From JAXGQD01 sp040766665 (lineage in GTDB: Bacteria; Bacillota; Clostridia; Saccharofermentanales; Fastidiosipilaceae): a stretch of 64,000 nt of DNA. The stretch's first letter is position 1. The number at the start of each line of letters is the position of its first letter. The notes under the pieces are model-generated. The model had not been told where the DNA came from. It searched no databases and saw only the letters and a program-made list of their open reading frames with translations. The DNA lies in assembly GCA_040766665.1 (NCBI GenBank), contig JAXGQD010000002.1, forward strand, positions 124,001 to 188,000. The letters are read 5' to 3'. Below are positions 45,780 to 56,097 of the stretch, piece after piece. The position numbers and the translations under genes are program-made.

Positions 45780-46280
45780 GTGGAATATCAAGAAAACAAG
45801 AATCAAAAAAAGCCTCGTTTCAAAAGAGACTCGGCTGAGTTTTTTATGCGCCAAGCCCTCTATTGGGCGAGGAAAGCCGCGGTCATGGGCGAAGTGCCTG
45901 TCGGTTGTGTCATTGTTAAAGAGGGTCGTATCATTGCCCATGGCTATAACCGTCGCGAGCAGACCCAGGACCCCACGGAACATGCAGAAATGATGGCTAT
46001 TCGCCAAGCAGCACGCAAGCTCGCTTCCTGGCGTTTGGAAGGCTGTGCGTTGTACGTTACCCTGGAACCCTGTTTTATGTGCGTGGCTGCTTTGCAACAG
46101 GCGCGTATTCCGCAACTACACTTTGCCTGCCGTGATCCCAAAGCCGGGGCGGTCGTGTCGCAAGGTCGGCACTTTGAAGAACATGTCCTCAATCATAAAA
46201 CAGAAGTTTTTGAAGGGGCTTTGGCTGAGGCCTGCAGCACTGAGCTCAAGAACTTTTTTCGCCGCTTGCGTCGACGTTAA
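45780..46280 (+). CDS. tadA: tRNA(adenine-34) deaminase TadA
   Basis: Makes inosine at the wobble base of tRNA-Arg. Zinc deaminase motifs are PTEHAEMMAIRQA and LEPCFMCVAALQQ. With a GTG start at 45780 it is 166 residues; the ribosome site is weak, and an ATG at 45847 is the alternative. Its end overlaps the end of addA on the other strand by four bases. Confidence 0.92.
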   Translation: MEYQENKNQKKPRFKRDSAEFFMRQALYWARKAAVMGEVPVGCVIVKEGRIIAHGYNRREQTQDPTEHAEMMAIRQAARKLASWRLEGCALYVTLEPCFMCVAALQQARIPQLHFACRDPKAGAVVSQGRHFEEHVLNHKTEVFEGALAEACSTELKNFFRRLRRR

Positions 46281-49021
46281 TCCAGAGCGTAAGCTCGACC
46301 CCGTGGCAGAAGCCAAATCAGCTTTTGATTTACAGCGACGCCACTCTCACGTTCGACAGCCATGGCGTAAATATTTAATTGAGTCATATAGCGCTTGTGC
46401 AATTCTTCCAACACCGCCGTGTCATCACCTTTCAGCAGGTCACTCTTAAAATCGAGGATGATGGTTTCTCCATTAAGCTGATACCAAAGGTCTACCACAC
46501 CTTGTACCAAGACTTTTTCTGCTGCGTCCAAATCTGGGTTTTGGAGCAATTCACGGGCAGACCAAGCCAGCGTGAAAGGAATTTCCCGATAGACGAGGCT
46601 TCCCTCGTCCCCTCTATCACAAGCGGCAATTTCTGCGGCTAAATCCGAGAGCAAATAATCAAGCAAAGCTGCTGTCGTCGATAGGAGCAAGGAGGTTTCC
46701 GCATCATTGTAAAGCCCACGCTCGCTGAGAGCGGCGATTTGAGAACTCAGTAACCGCGCTGCGCTTGCTCTGTCTAAGCCCAGATAATCTTTCGGTGCTA
46801 AATAGCGTAAGATGCTGTGCAGTAAAGTCCCTCGTTCGGCTGCATTGAGCGGCTTGTTTAGCTCGTCCTTTGCTTCGGAAAGTGGCCGCAGCACACGGCT
46901 CATGTCTGTAATCATTGTGGCTTTGGTAAACGGCGTTCGATTTTCGTGTATGGCCATATCTTCTGCCAAACTGTCCTGATACAGGCGGTCTTTGATTTCC
47001 GTGACGCTGTATTTGATACCGCTCATGGTCGCTGCGCGATGTGGATAAGCCACCTTCCAATAAGCATCTTCCCCTGCATTTTTCTGTATTTCGGCTTGGT
47101 AAAGTGCATGGAGAGGCTGATTTTTGCCCTTCTGATCATCATGCAGATTGACTGCATCAGTCAAGTCTTCGCCTGAATCAGCTGCCGCTAAAGCGGCTTC
47201 AATGCCAATCGTATCTCTGATAAGGATGGCAAAATCCCCATAGTACAAGTCCTCTGTTTGCCCAAGGAAAGTTTTGTCCTGTGTTGCCGCTTTAACATTT
47301 GCCCATTTTCCCAATATCTCCTGCCAAGGCAAAAGCTCGTGCTCAGCCAGACCCAAGGTGAGCAGGGTCATCATGGACTTTTTGGCGGCTTTTCTTATTA
47401 AGCTGTCCTGCGTATCTGTTTCGTTCATATAATCTTTAGCGGCAGCAGTCAAAATTTCATTCAATGTTTTTTGCTCGCTTATCGGCCAGCAGAGATAAAT
47501 ACTCATTTCGGCACGGGATAGTGCGACATAGATAAGACGCAGATACTCTGCAAGATTCGCTTCGCTTTCTTTTCTGTTGATATAGCGCGAGAGCAGTGTT
47601 TCATGTTCAACGTTTGTAGCGGAGCTGGGAACAGTCGTTGCCACACCCTTATTTTGGCTGTATACCAAGTGACGCATCGCTTCATCTTTTGCCCTCCCTT
47701 GTGTATTGCAAATAAAAACATGGGCAAACTCCAAACCCTTACTTTTATGAAAAGTCAGGAGTTGAATACCATCCAGTTCTTCCTGCTTGCTACTCGTTTT
47801 CAAACTGATTCTATCCTCATTTAAAGTTAATTCCTTGTTTAAGGCATATAAACTGTTTTGTCCGGCTTTTACAAAAGTTTCAGCCCATTCGGCAAAAACC
47901 GTCAGTTGTTGTAATTTCTGAGCCGCATCTTCCTCCGCTGCAGCTAAAGTCAAAAAGCCGTAGTCATCATAAATCAGGGTCAGGATTTCGCTGATAGTGA
48001 GGGCAAGACAATGTTCCCGTAAGCGATAAAGCCCATCCCAGAAGCGCTGTAGTTTTTCCTGTAAGTTTTGATCTGTTCCGTAGCTTAAGTAGTGTACGAG
48101 GGCGCGGTGAAAGGGTGCATCAAAAGAGAGCGCTGCCTGCCCCTGCAGCGATGCATTCTTTATCTGTAGCAGCTCATGCACATTAAAGCTGGCAAAATAG
48201 TCAAAATGCAGCAAAACAGTCGCCAGGTAATTGTCCTGCAAAGGGTTTTCGAGTAAATGAAGTAGCGCGATAACGGTACGCAAAAGCCTTGATTCAAGGA
48301 CTCGTTCTTCGTTCACAAAGCTGTATTCAAGACCAATGATTTGCAAGACAGAGGCAACGTTCTCTAAATCTTTGTTATTGCGCGATAAAACGGCTATCTC
48401 AGAACCCTTTACTCCTTGGCGCAGCAAGCTGATGATTTCTCTCGCCAGCACCAATCCCTCCGCAGCGACACGATCGTACAGTTTTCCATGTGTCTTTTTC
48501 TGCCAGCCCTTATTACTGCGCGAGTCCGTATAGCTCAGAATATGCAACGCTGCACTTTTTACGTCATCCGCCTGCGCTACAAGAGCCTTGCGCGCTGCTT
48601 TTTCGGCAAGCAATTTGTCTTCGGGAATGCCAAGAAAATGCCCATCCTGATAATCAATTTCGGCAAAACCTTGCGTCATCAAGACGGCAAAAATTCGGTT
48701 GATGCTGCGTAGCACTGACGGAGTAGAACGGTAATTAGTACTCAGTTCAAAGAGATGAGGCGATTGCGCTTCCTTCATGCGGTTGTAGCGCTCGTTAAAG
48801 AGCGTGGGGTTAGCATGCCTAAAGCGGTAAATACTTTGCTTGATATCACCTACAACAAAGAGATTCTGTTCGGACAGTTCGGCCAGGATTTGGTCCTGAA
48901 TACTGGAAGTATCCTGATACTCATCAGTATAAATTTCAGCAAACTTTTGTCGATAAAACTGTTTCACTTCCGGCAAACGCAATAAACGCAAAGCCAAAGT
49001 GTTCCATGTCACTGAAATCAA
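46277..49021 (-). CDS. addA: AddA helicase-nuclease, C-terminal fragment
   Basis: The longest clean piece (914 residues) of the AddA subunit of the AddAB double-strand-break repair enzyme. It begins just before helicase motif II (YTDEYQDTSSIQD) and includes motif III-VI segments (NYRSTPSVLRSINRIF, LLTFHKSKGLEFAHVFICN, LIYVALSRAEMSIYL) and the C-terminal nuclease domain with ERGTLLHSILRYL and IILDFKSDL. AddA-like peptides continue upstream in other frames (ILECSSEAICEELAAEENKLL and GIDFSDMEH between 49021 and 49141), so the gene as written is broken, not short. Convergent with tadA. Confidence 0.9.
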   Translation of the reverse strand: MISVTWNTLALRLLRLPEVKQFYRQKFAEIYTDEYQDTSSIQDQILAELSEQNLFVVGDIKQSIYRFRHANPTLFNERYNRMKEAQSPHLFELSTNYRSTPSVLRSINRIFAVLMTQGFAEIDYQDGHFLGIPEDKLLAEKAARKALVAQADDVKSAALHILSYTDSRSNKGWQKKTHGKLYDRVAAEGLVLAREIISLLRQGVKGSEIAVLSRNNKDLENVASVLQIIGLEYSFVNEERVLESRLLRTVIALLHLLENPLQDNYLATVLLHFDYFASFNVHELLQIKNASLQGQAALSFDAPFHRALVHYLSYGTDQNLQEKLQRFWDGLYRLREHCLALTISEILTLIYDDYGFLTLAAAEEDAAQKLQQLTVFAEWAETFVKAGQNSLYALNKELTLNEDRISLKTSSKQEELDGIQLLTFHKSKGLEFAHVFICNTQGRAKDEAMRHLVYSQNKGVATTVPSSATNVEHETLLSRYINRKESEANLAEYLRLIYVALSRAEMSIYLCWPISEQKTLNEILTAAAKDYMNETDTQDSLIRKAAKKSMMTLLTLGLAEHELLPWQEILGKWANVKAATQDKTFLGQTEDLYYGDFAILIRDTIGIEAALAAADSGEDLTDAVNLHDDQKGKNQPLHALYQAEIQKNAGEDAYWKVAYPHRAATMSGIKYSVTEIKDRLYQDSLAEDMAIHENRTPFTKATMITDMSRVLRPLSEAKDELNKPLNAAERGTLLHSILRYLAPKDYLGLDRASAARLLSSQIAALSERGLYNDAETSLLLSTTAALLDYLLSDLAAEIAACDRGDEGSLVYREIPFTLAWSARELLQNPDLDAAEKVLVQGVVDLWYQLNGETIILDFKSDLLKGDDTAVLEELHKRYMTQLNIYAMAVERESGVAVNQKLIWLLPRGRAYALD

Positions 49022-49140
49022 TACCCTGCGCCTTTGTTTTAGAGCAATGTGGCGCTTTTCACCTCTTTGAGCAAATCAAAAAAGTGAGCAGTTTGTTTTC
49101 TTCGGCTGCCAACTCTTCACAAATAGCCTCGCTGCTGCAT

Positions 49141-49770
49141 TCAAGTATCCGGACCGTAGTCAAACAAGAAAGCATCCGTGTATTTGCCAGTCGAACATCT
49201 GCCATTGAGGAAATTGACGGCTTCGCCGAGATAAGCGACAGAAAAGTCAATGATTGCATGTTTAGTTGGATCTTTTCCTGCTCTACTAACGTCGGGTAGT
49301 AAGATGCGCTTTCCGGCTTCGTGTATCTGATTCCAACTGAGTTCTCTGCCTTCCTGCAAAAGCATTTGGTAAAGCGCGCTCAGCTGCTTCATGCACAAGA
49401 GATAGGCTTGCCTGATCGCCTCATTTTCTGCGTAGGTTTCCGCTTTATACTTGGGCATCGCTTTAAATAGAGGTGGATCGGTATCGCTCAATAGTGGTAT
49501 AAGCAGTTCAATACCCTGCATCGCCCGTTGCAACAATTTTTCTAAGCGTTCGAAGGAGGCTTGATAGAGTTCGGATGCAGCGAAGTTCTTGTGTGTCTCA
49601 TGATATCGCGCCAGGGCTTTGTCACACCAAGTCCAGTAGTCCGGCATACTGCGTAAAAAGCCATAAACCTTTTGTAGAGATTCTGCTAAAGGCTTGTCAT
49701 CTTTCGCATTGCTGAACATATCAGATAATTCCCAGATCGGAGCGTGCGTCAGTCGCCGCTCGTTAAGCAA
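49141..49770 (-). CDS. addA: AddA helicase-nuclease, middle fragment (frameshifted)
   Basis: A 209-residue open piece that matches the region between helicase motifs Ic and II of AddA: LNERRLTHAPIWELSDM at its start and EGRELSWNQIHEAGKRILLPD later. It is out of frame with both neighbours, needing one-base corrections near 49760 and 49140. Treat it as part of a single addA running 50287-46277. Confidence 0.7.
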   Translation of the reverse strand: MLNERRLTHAPIWELSDMFSNAKDDKPLAESLQKVYGFLRSMPDYWTWCDKALARYHETHKNFAASELYQASFERLEKLLQRAMQGIELLIPLLSDTDPPLFKAMPKYKAETYAENEAIRQAYLLCMKQLSALYQMLLQEGRELSWNQIHEAGKRILLPDVSRAGKDPTKHAIIDFSVAYLGEAVNFLNGRCSTGKYTDAFLFDYGPDT

Positions 49771-50287
49771 GCGTTATCCGCCTGCTCGTAAGCGGCAAAT
49801 AAGCTCAAATCGACGGCCTCGCTGAGCAGGCGGCTTTGTTCTTCATCTTTAATGACGAGCGCAGCGGCATCCGGTCGAATGGCATTCTGTGCTGTGCCAG
49901 TTCGATTTAATTGCAGTGTTTCATACTCTTCGGCTTGCGCCAACAATGCCCCATGTTCATCGATTACTTTTTTACAGAAAGTGTGAATGGTTGAGATGTC
50001 TGCTTGCTGCAGGCGTAGTTCCTGTAGCAGCAGTCGTTGCTTTTGCTCACCTTTGGCCTCCGTTAAGGCTTGGTGCAGGACCTGAGCCAAACGACTGCGC
50101 ATGTTATCAGCCGCTTTATCGGTGAAAGTTAGAATTAAGGCTCGCTCTATTGCCAATCCACCGGATTTTATCCGCTCAACGACACGGTGGGTCATGGTAT
50201 GCGTTTTCCGGAGCCGGCTGCCGCTGAAGCAAAGTATGTCAGCAACGGGTGCAGCCACGATGCGTGCTGGCAAGAACTTAATGACAT
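49749..50287 (-). CDS. addA: AddA helicase-nuclease, N-terminal fragment (frameshifted)
   Basis: Contains the start of AddA. The likely ATG is 50287 behind GGAGGAGATG. Reading needs three corrections within the first 80 bases: MSLSS in one frame, LPARIVAAPVADIL in the next, ASAAAGSGK (Walker A) in another, then THTMTHRVVERI. From 50200 it reads cleanly through ALILTFTDKAADNMRSRL (motif Ia) and DISTIHTFCKKVIDEHG (motif Ib/Ic) to 49749. It follows addB by about 50 bp. Confidence 0.75.
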
Positions 50288-50336
50288 GGCTACATCTCCT
50301 CCAGAAATGTTTTAAATGCTTTCATTGAGCTATCCC

Positions 50337-53300
50337 TTAAGTTTCGTTTTCCATTTCCGGACTGTCAAAATCACAAAGGCTACGCACTTGGCAAAATCAA
50401 CACGCTGATTTTTCTTTGGCCGCACGCGGCCGTAAGGAAAACGGCCACGACGGATCTCAGCTGTAGCCTGCAGAATCTCCGCGCGACTTTTTATCAAGTA
50501 CTAAGCGCCGTGCCTGTAAATCCAAATCCAAGGATGATTCCAGGCTTTTGAGCGATTCACTTAACACTTTATCGCTCTCGTCCGCCGGTCACAATAAATG
50601 TAAATACGAAGCAATTGCAACTCTTCATCACTCAGATTAAAAAGCTGCTGAGTTGCCATTAAATAGACCGGCAGTTGCAGGTCTAAGCCCTCCCAGAGAG
50701 CGAAGTAGTCCACCTTGCGTTTGGAGGATTTATAATCCGTGAGGCTGATGATTTTTCTTCCGTCATCCGAGTGGCGCAAATCAAGTAAATCAATCAAGCC
50801 ACGCATTTTCACGCCAGGCTCATTTGCAACAGGATCTGTTAAAAGCAAGGCCGGTTTGTTTTCCAGACCGAATTCCCATTCAGCTTGGAAAGGCCAGCGC
50901 CCTGCTTTGCTAAAACGCTCTTGTAATAATTCGGCCGCCAAGGCTGATGCTTGAAAAATCGGGCGAGTCATGCGGCCAAAATGACCCGGTTCGAGATACA
51001 ATTCAGCGACACGATCATCTTGAACATAGAGACGCAGCCGTTCCAACAAAAGTGGCAGACGCACGGCTTCCTTTAATGCTTGCAGGCGCTGCAACTGTTC
51101 TTGTTGATTGCTCGGATAGTGCTCGCCGATGAGCAAATTTTTAACCAGGTCTTCCATTAATAGATGTCGTAGTCCCCCTTTACTGCGATCATCACTCACC
51201 AGTTCAGGCCGTTTAGAAATGCCCAACAAATACTGCATGAAGTAGGAATAAGGGCAGGCCATGTAGCGTTCCAGCCTGGTAACCGAATAAACAGGTTCGG
51301 CAAAAAGCATCTGCTCAGCTGATATCTCAAAGTCTAAAGCATCGGACCCAGTCGCCGGACCGCTCTCTCTTGCGCTTGTCGCAGCAAGCTGCTCCCGCAC
51401 ACGTCCTGAATAGAGGCACAAGGAGAGACCTGCGTTTTTCGCCTGATCTTTAGCCTTCTCATATGCGCTAAAATCCGGCAAGCCCAGAAATTCCAGTAAA
51501 AATCGCGGCAGGCTCCCATCCTCCCCGTTACGTGCAATAAGCGGTAATTCATCGCCGGAACTCAGCAATTGATGGACAAAGAAACTGTCTTCATACGGCG
51601 CATCGGCTTCTGAGAGGGGTAATTTGCGCTCCGTGGCGATTTCTAAGAAACGGTAATCCTCACGATTGAGAATGGCTTTTAGGCTCGTCCGACCGGGGAA
51701 GTTTTCGGCTGTCGGATTCAGTAGAATCAGCTGCTTAGGTCGCTGACTCAAACAGGTATGTGGATTTCCGACATACACCTCATCAAGTAGAGAGGGCACC
51801 GCACCGATATAGCTGCTGGATGATGAGCGCAAAATCAGTTCATAAAACTCACTCGCATTCAGACCTGTCTCAGGCAAAAGGTCTGAGCTGTCTTGAAGTA
51901 AAGCCAAAAGGCTGTTCCAAGCGACACTGACAGACCGCGCTTCTTCAGCTTGATTCTCAGCCATCGCCATTTCATAGCGCTCCAGCGTTCTGGCTTCGCA
52001 ATTACTTATTTCCAAGTATTCTTTTATGAGACTGACTGCCTCTTCCATATGGCTGAGTTTACGGAAGCGATTGAGCAGATCATAAATGGGGAATAATGCA
52101 TTGCGGGCAAAAGCCAAGGCCTCCGCAGCCATTTCCGGCTTGACCTTATCGCGATAGTACTTTTCGTTGAATAATTTGAAACCCGATATGCCTCGTTCCA
52201 GACAGAAATTTTCGAATATATCAATGGCTTGGAGCGCAGGCTCAGAGCCGTCACACTTCAGTCGGAGTAGCAGGCAAAGATCTGCCAAGTCAGAATGACT
52301 CAGAGCGGCATGACAGAATGCACTCACTTCCAGAAACAAGCGGCTTTCAGCCAAACTTTCACGTTCATCAATGAATGCAGGAACGTCAAAGTCTTTGAGC
52401 AGTCCCGGCAAATAACGCAGCGCAAGCGGCGCATCGCAGAGACATAACGCGAAGTCCTTATAACGCAAACCCTCCTGCTTCACTCTTTGCTTGATATAAC
52501 CCAAAACTTTTTCCAATAATTCACGCTCGTGCTCAGAAAAAACAAACGGACAATACGTATTGACCTTATTCTCTACTAAAGCCTCTTGCAGCGAGTGTGC
52601 AGCGAAATTCAGCTTTTCGCTGAGTTTACTGGCTGCCGGTGCCTGGGTTTCGACCCGGACGACCTCAGCACCCGGATAGGCTTCAGACAAAGCTAATAAA
52701 ACGCGCCGTCCCTGGCGCCAGGCCATGGCACCTTGTTCCAGCGCGTAGCCATCAGCAGGAAAATAATCCGCGATACAGCTGACACAGACCGGAAGACCCA
52801 AACGCTCCAAACCCTGAATGACTTGCTCTTCTTGCTTGGAAAACAATCGGTTCTCCCCAAAACCCAAGATATAGTATTCGCTGTTCTTCAAAGATGTGGG
52901 CAAAGCATCATTAGCCGCCCAAGTTTCGAGAATCTCTGCCAGTAAATCCAAATCAGCACTGCTGTCTCGCCTCTTTACTGACTCAAGCATCTGATCGTAG
53001 GCACTGGCGAGTTTGGCCATTTCCCCGAGTTTTTCAGCTGTACCTGCCAGCGTCGTGTCTTTCACCGCTTCTTCAGCCAATGTCGCCAAAAGCTCCGGTG
53101 GGAAGCCCAAGCGTCGCAATGAAGCCATCTCCATGCGCAGATTTTCTAAGTAGGACGGTTTTTTACTCAGCGGATTGAGTAAAGGAAAGTCTTGCTTATG
53201 TCTGAGTAGTAATTCACGAATAAGTAAAGCTTGGGACTGGGCCGGTAGGAGTTTAGGTAATGCACGCGCATCTTCCTGCGCAAAACGCAAGGCCAGGCGG

Positions 53301-53497
53301 CCAAAACTAAGTATCTCCGCGCGCATCAGACTACCCTGTTCCATCCGCTCCAAATAGCGTTGCTCGAGGCTCAAGCTACGTGCGTCGGGCACAATTAAAA
53401 AGGCGCGCCGGAAGAGTCCTGCTTTGCGGCGTGCTTCGATGCGATCTAAAACAGCATCTGCCACCTGTGCAATATATTTGCCGTAAAGCAGTAGCAT
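50337..53497 (-). CDS. addB: AddB nuclease subunit, frameshifts at the C-terminus
   Basis: AddB is the partner of AddA, carrying a second RecB-type nuclease and an Fe-S cluster. The frame is clean for 978 residues (53497-50561), with the nuclease elements GGLRHLLMEDLV, KMRGLIDLLDLRHSDDGRKIISLTDYKSSKR and the first cluster Cys in YMACPYSYFMQYLLGI. After 50561 the rest is found in other frames (KVLSESLKSLESS, EILQATAEIRRGRFPYGRVRPKK) down to FCQVRSLCDFD, which supplies the last cluster cysteines, and TAA at 50337. An in-frame TGA precedes FC. GGAGGGGGAACG precedes the start; 26 bp after the acyl-CoA synthetase gene. Confidence 0.85.
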
Positions 53498-53523
53498 CGT
53501 TCCCCCTCCAGCTGTTTTATACG

Positions 53524-55332
53524 CTATGCTCCCTGATAAGCACCGTCCGCTTCTTTCATGCTTTTACCTTCTTTTTCTAACCAGGCATGGATGCTGTCTA
53601 ATTCCTCGAAGCGTCTGACTTTCAGGGTCGTGGTGCGGATAAAGTCCTGATCCGTATAAATAAAGTATTTGATTTTCTTATACTCCGGCATCTGCTCATT
53701 GACACGGGCGATTTGCTCTTTAATCCAGGCACTGCGTTGATCGGGGTCCGTACCGGCATGCTTAGTCAATTCATCAAAATCAAACTGTAATTTAGCACAA
53801 ATATCCACGGCCTCTCTGGCATTCCTTTCGCCCCAGCTCATACTCTCTTTAATCCCCGGAATGTTATTTATAAGGAACTCAATTTCCTCTGGGAAGGCTT
53901 TTTTTCCGTTAGTGAGCACTATCATGCTCTTGAAGCGGCCGGTAATATGGATGGCACCACGGTTATCGATAAAGCCCATGTCACCCGTATGTAACCAACC
54001 GTCTCGGTCAATGGCTTCCGCCGTCAACTCCGGCTCTTCAAAGTAGCCCAACATCACCGAATCACTCTTGGTCAATATTTCGCCAGGTTCGTTGGGGTTT
54101 TCACTGTCAATTTTTACAGTGCAACCATAGATGGGCGGGCCAATCGTGCCGGGAATATTCAATCTCATGTTGCAGCAAGCGACAACAGGTGAACTCTCGG
54201 TCAAACCGTAGCCTTGGAAAAAGGTCACTCCGAAATCCAGGAAGGCTTGGATGACGTCTTTGTCCATCGCCGCTGCGCCGGTGACCACCAGCCGCAGGCC
54301 TCCGCCCAAACCATCTAGAATGCTCTTAAAAAGTTTGCGGTTCGTCTGAAAGCCTACCTGTGAAAGGCCACGACCAATTGGACGTAAAGCATTGACGATG
54401 CCGCTCTTACCACTTTTTTCAATTTTGTCGTGGATGCGCTTATATATATTGGTCATAAGCAGAGGCACACCGAGCATGACATTGATGCGCCATTCCACCA
54501 GATTTTCCGCGAGATAGCGCAGACCATCCGTGAAGCATATACAGGTACCGAAATAGAGCATCACGATCATACCAGCCATTTGTTCAAAACTATGATGCAG
54601 TGGCAAAACAGATAAGGCACGTTCACCGGGGAAAACCTCCAATACTGCTACCGAACCGGCTGCATTACTCACCAAGTTTTTCTGAGACAGCATGACACCC
54701 TTGGCAATACTGGTCGTACCGGAAGTAAAGAGCAGCGTACACATTTCATTTTCATTGATTTCCGCCTTTAAGAAGCGTGTATCGCCGTCATCCAACAAGG
54801 CTGCACCGCGTTTTATCAAACTCGTAAAACGGTAAAAATGCTCTTCCGGTTTATCTTTTAAATCCAGAGGCTTCGCGCTCACCTCATTCATGCAAATGAG
54901 GTATTCCAGGCTTTCGACTTCTTCTTTTGCCTGTAAAGCCACATCCATCAGCGCTGGAGTAAAAACAAAAACCCGTGAATGACTGCGTTTTAGTAAGCTG
55001 ATTAACTCACCCGCAGGCAGCAATTTGTCCAGCGGTACAATGACGCCGACACCGCTCACTACCGCATAGTAAGTGACCACCCACTCGTAGCAGTTTTCAC
55101 CGGCTAAGGCAATGCGCTCCCCCTGTAATCCCATGTCAATTAGGGCCGTTCCCAGCTCTTCAATATTGGCCACGAGTTCACTATAGGTGCGGGTCAGGAT
55201 TTTTCCACGTGGTTTTCGTCTGAACATATAGGCGGACTTGTCGCCGTGCAGTTCCGTACTTTGTCTAAGCATTTCGATTAAACTCGAAAAACTGCGTGTG
55301 TTGTAGATTCTTTTTCCTTCAACTATTTGCAT
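53524..55332 (-). CDS. Long-chain fatty-acid-CoA ligase (AMP-forming)
   Basis: Adenylate-forming enzyme activating fatty acids. 602 residues with the AMP-binding motif LLFTSGTTSIAKGVMLSQKN, FFQGYGLTESSP, DGWLHTGDMGFIDNRG and the C-terminal catalytic Lys region IRTTTLKVRRFEE. It resembles FadD15/acsbg-type ligases. GAGGAATG precedes the ATG. It lies between a small membrane protein gene and addB on the minus strand. Confidence 0.92.
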   Translation of the reverse strand: MQIVEGKRIYNTRSFSSLIEMLRQSTELHGDKSAYMFRRKPRGKILTRTYSELVANIEELGTALIDMGLQGERIALAGENCYEWVVTYYAVVSGVGVIVPLDKLLPAGELISLLKRSHSRVFVFTPALMDVALQAKEEVESLEYLICMNEVSAKPLDLKDKPEEHFYRFTSLIKRGAALLDDGDTRFLKAEINENEMCTLLFTSGTTSIAKGVMLSQKNLVSNAAGSVAVLEVFPGERALSVLPLHHSFEQMAGMIVMLYFGTCICFTDGLRYLAENLVEWRINVMLGVPLLMTNIYKRIHDKIEKSGKSGIVNALRPIGRGLSQVGFQTNRKLFKSILDGLGGGLRLVVTGAAAMDKDVIQAFLDFGVTFFQGYGLTESSPVVACCNMRLNIPGTIGPPIYGCTVKIDSENPNEPGEILTKSDSVMLGYFEEPELTAEAIDRDGWLHTGDMGFIDNRGAIHITGRFKSMIVLTNGKKAFPEEIEFLINNIPGIKESMSWGERNAREAVDICAKLQFDFDELTKHAGTDPDQRSAWIKEQIARVNEQMPEYKKIKYFIYTDQDFIRTTTLKVRRFEELDSIHAWLEKEGKSMKEADGAYQGA

Positions 55333-55350
55333 GATGCATTCCTCAATTCT

Positions 55351-55820
55351 TTAAAATTGCCTAGCCGTACGCTGCGTGCCTTTTTTCTTCCTAAGGGCAA
55401 AAGCCAGCGAAAAAACCAATATCATTGTCAGAAGCCCCATCCAAATGGCATCCGCATTAAAAAGTCCGGGCTGCCCCGGAAATCCAAGCCCCTCATAAAT
55501 ATAGCCTGCCAGGGTGCAATCGGCAAGGTAAAACGCTGCACAAGACGGGCTAAAAAAGGACATCGTTCAACTTGAAAAGCTGCATTAAAACATATAGTAA
55601 AAGAGAAACCAAGCCAATCGCATGTGCTCCCAGTAAAGCCTTCCCATACTTCCACTTAAAGCGGGCAAAAAGCGTCCCCAAGACCAACCAATAAATCAGC
55701 AATGCAAGAGGCATCAAAAAGAGAAAAGGAACACGAATACCCGGAACAGACAAGAAAAATCTGCAACAAAACTGAAAGAAAAGGGACAGTGCCCAAGAGG
55801 ACGAGCGTCGTTTTCTTCAC
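55351..55820 (-). CDS. Small multi-span membrane protein, two probable frameshifts
   Basis: Three pieces in shifting frames make one hydrophobic protein of about 156 residues. A GTG at 55820 behind AAGGAG starts KKTTLVLLGTVPFLSVLLQIFL. After a shift near 55750 comes SVPGIRVPFLFLMPLALLIYWLVLG and on to LFKLNDV. After a second shift in a six-T run near 55556 comes SPSCAAFYLADCTLAGYIYEG to the end. About four membrane helices. No family recognised. Whether the slips are real, programmed or artefacts is open. Confidence 0.5.
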
Positions 55821-56097
55821 TTTTGTTCACTCCTTAAACATAGAAAATTCGTTCGAAAACATTGGCGTTATTATATCATGGCTAGACGAAGACTTTTGAA
55901 TGAGCAAGGCAAGCGGAGCAAGATTGATTTGCGTTATTGCCTTGTTAAGACTATATTATGATTAACTTAAAAGCGTGTTAGCGAAGCAGACGAAAGTCCT
56001 TTTCATTATTCAATCAAAGACAAAGTCAGTTCCGCAATCCATCTCTGTCATAACTATCAGAACATCATGCATTATCGCTTTGTAAAGGAGGCCTGCT
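55821..56097. other. Divergent intergenic region
   Basis: CAAGGCAA and TTGCCTTG near 55909-55950 form an inverted repeat. TATTAT near 55955 may belong to a plsC promoter. No gene seen. Confidence 0.4.
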
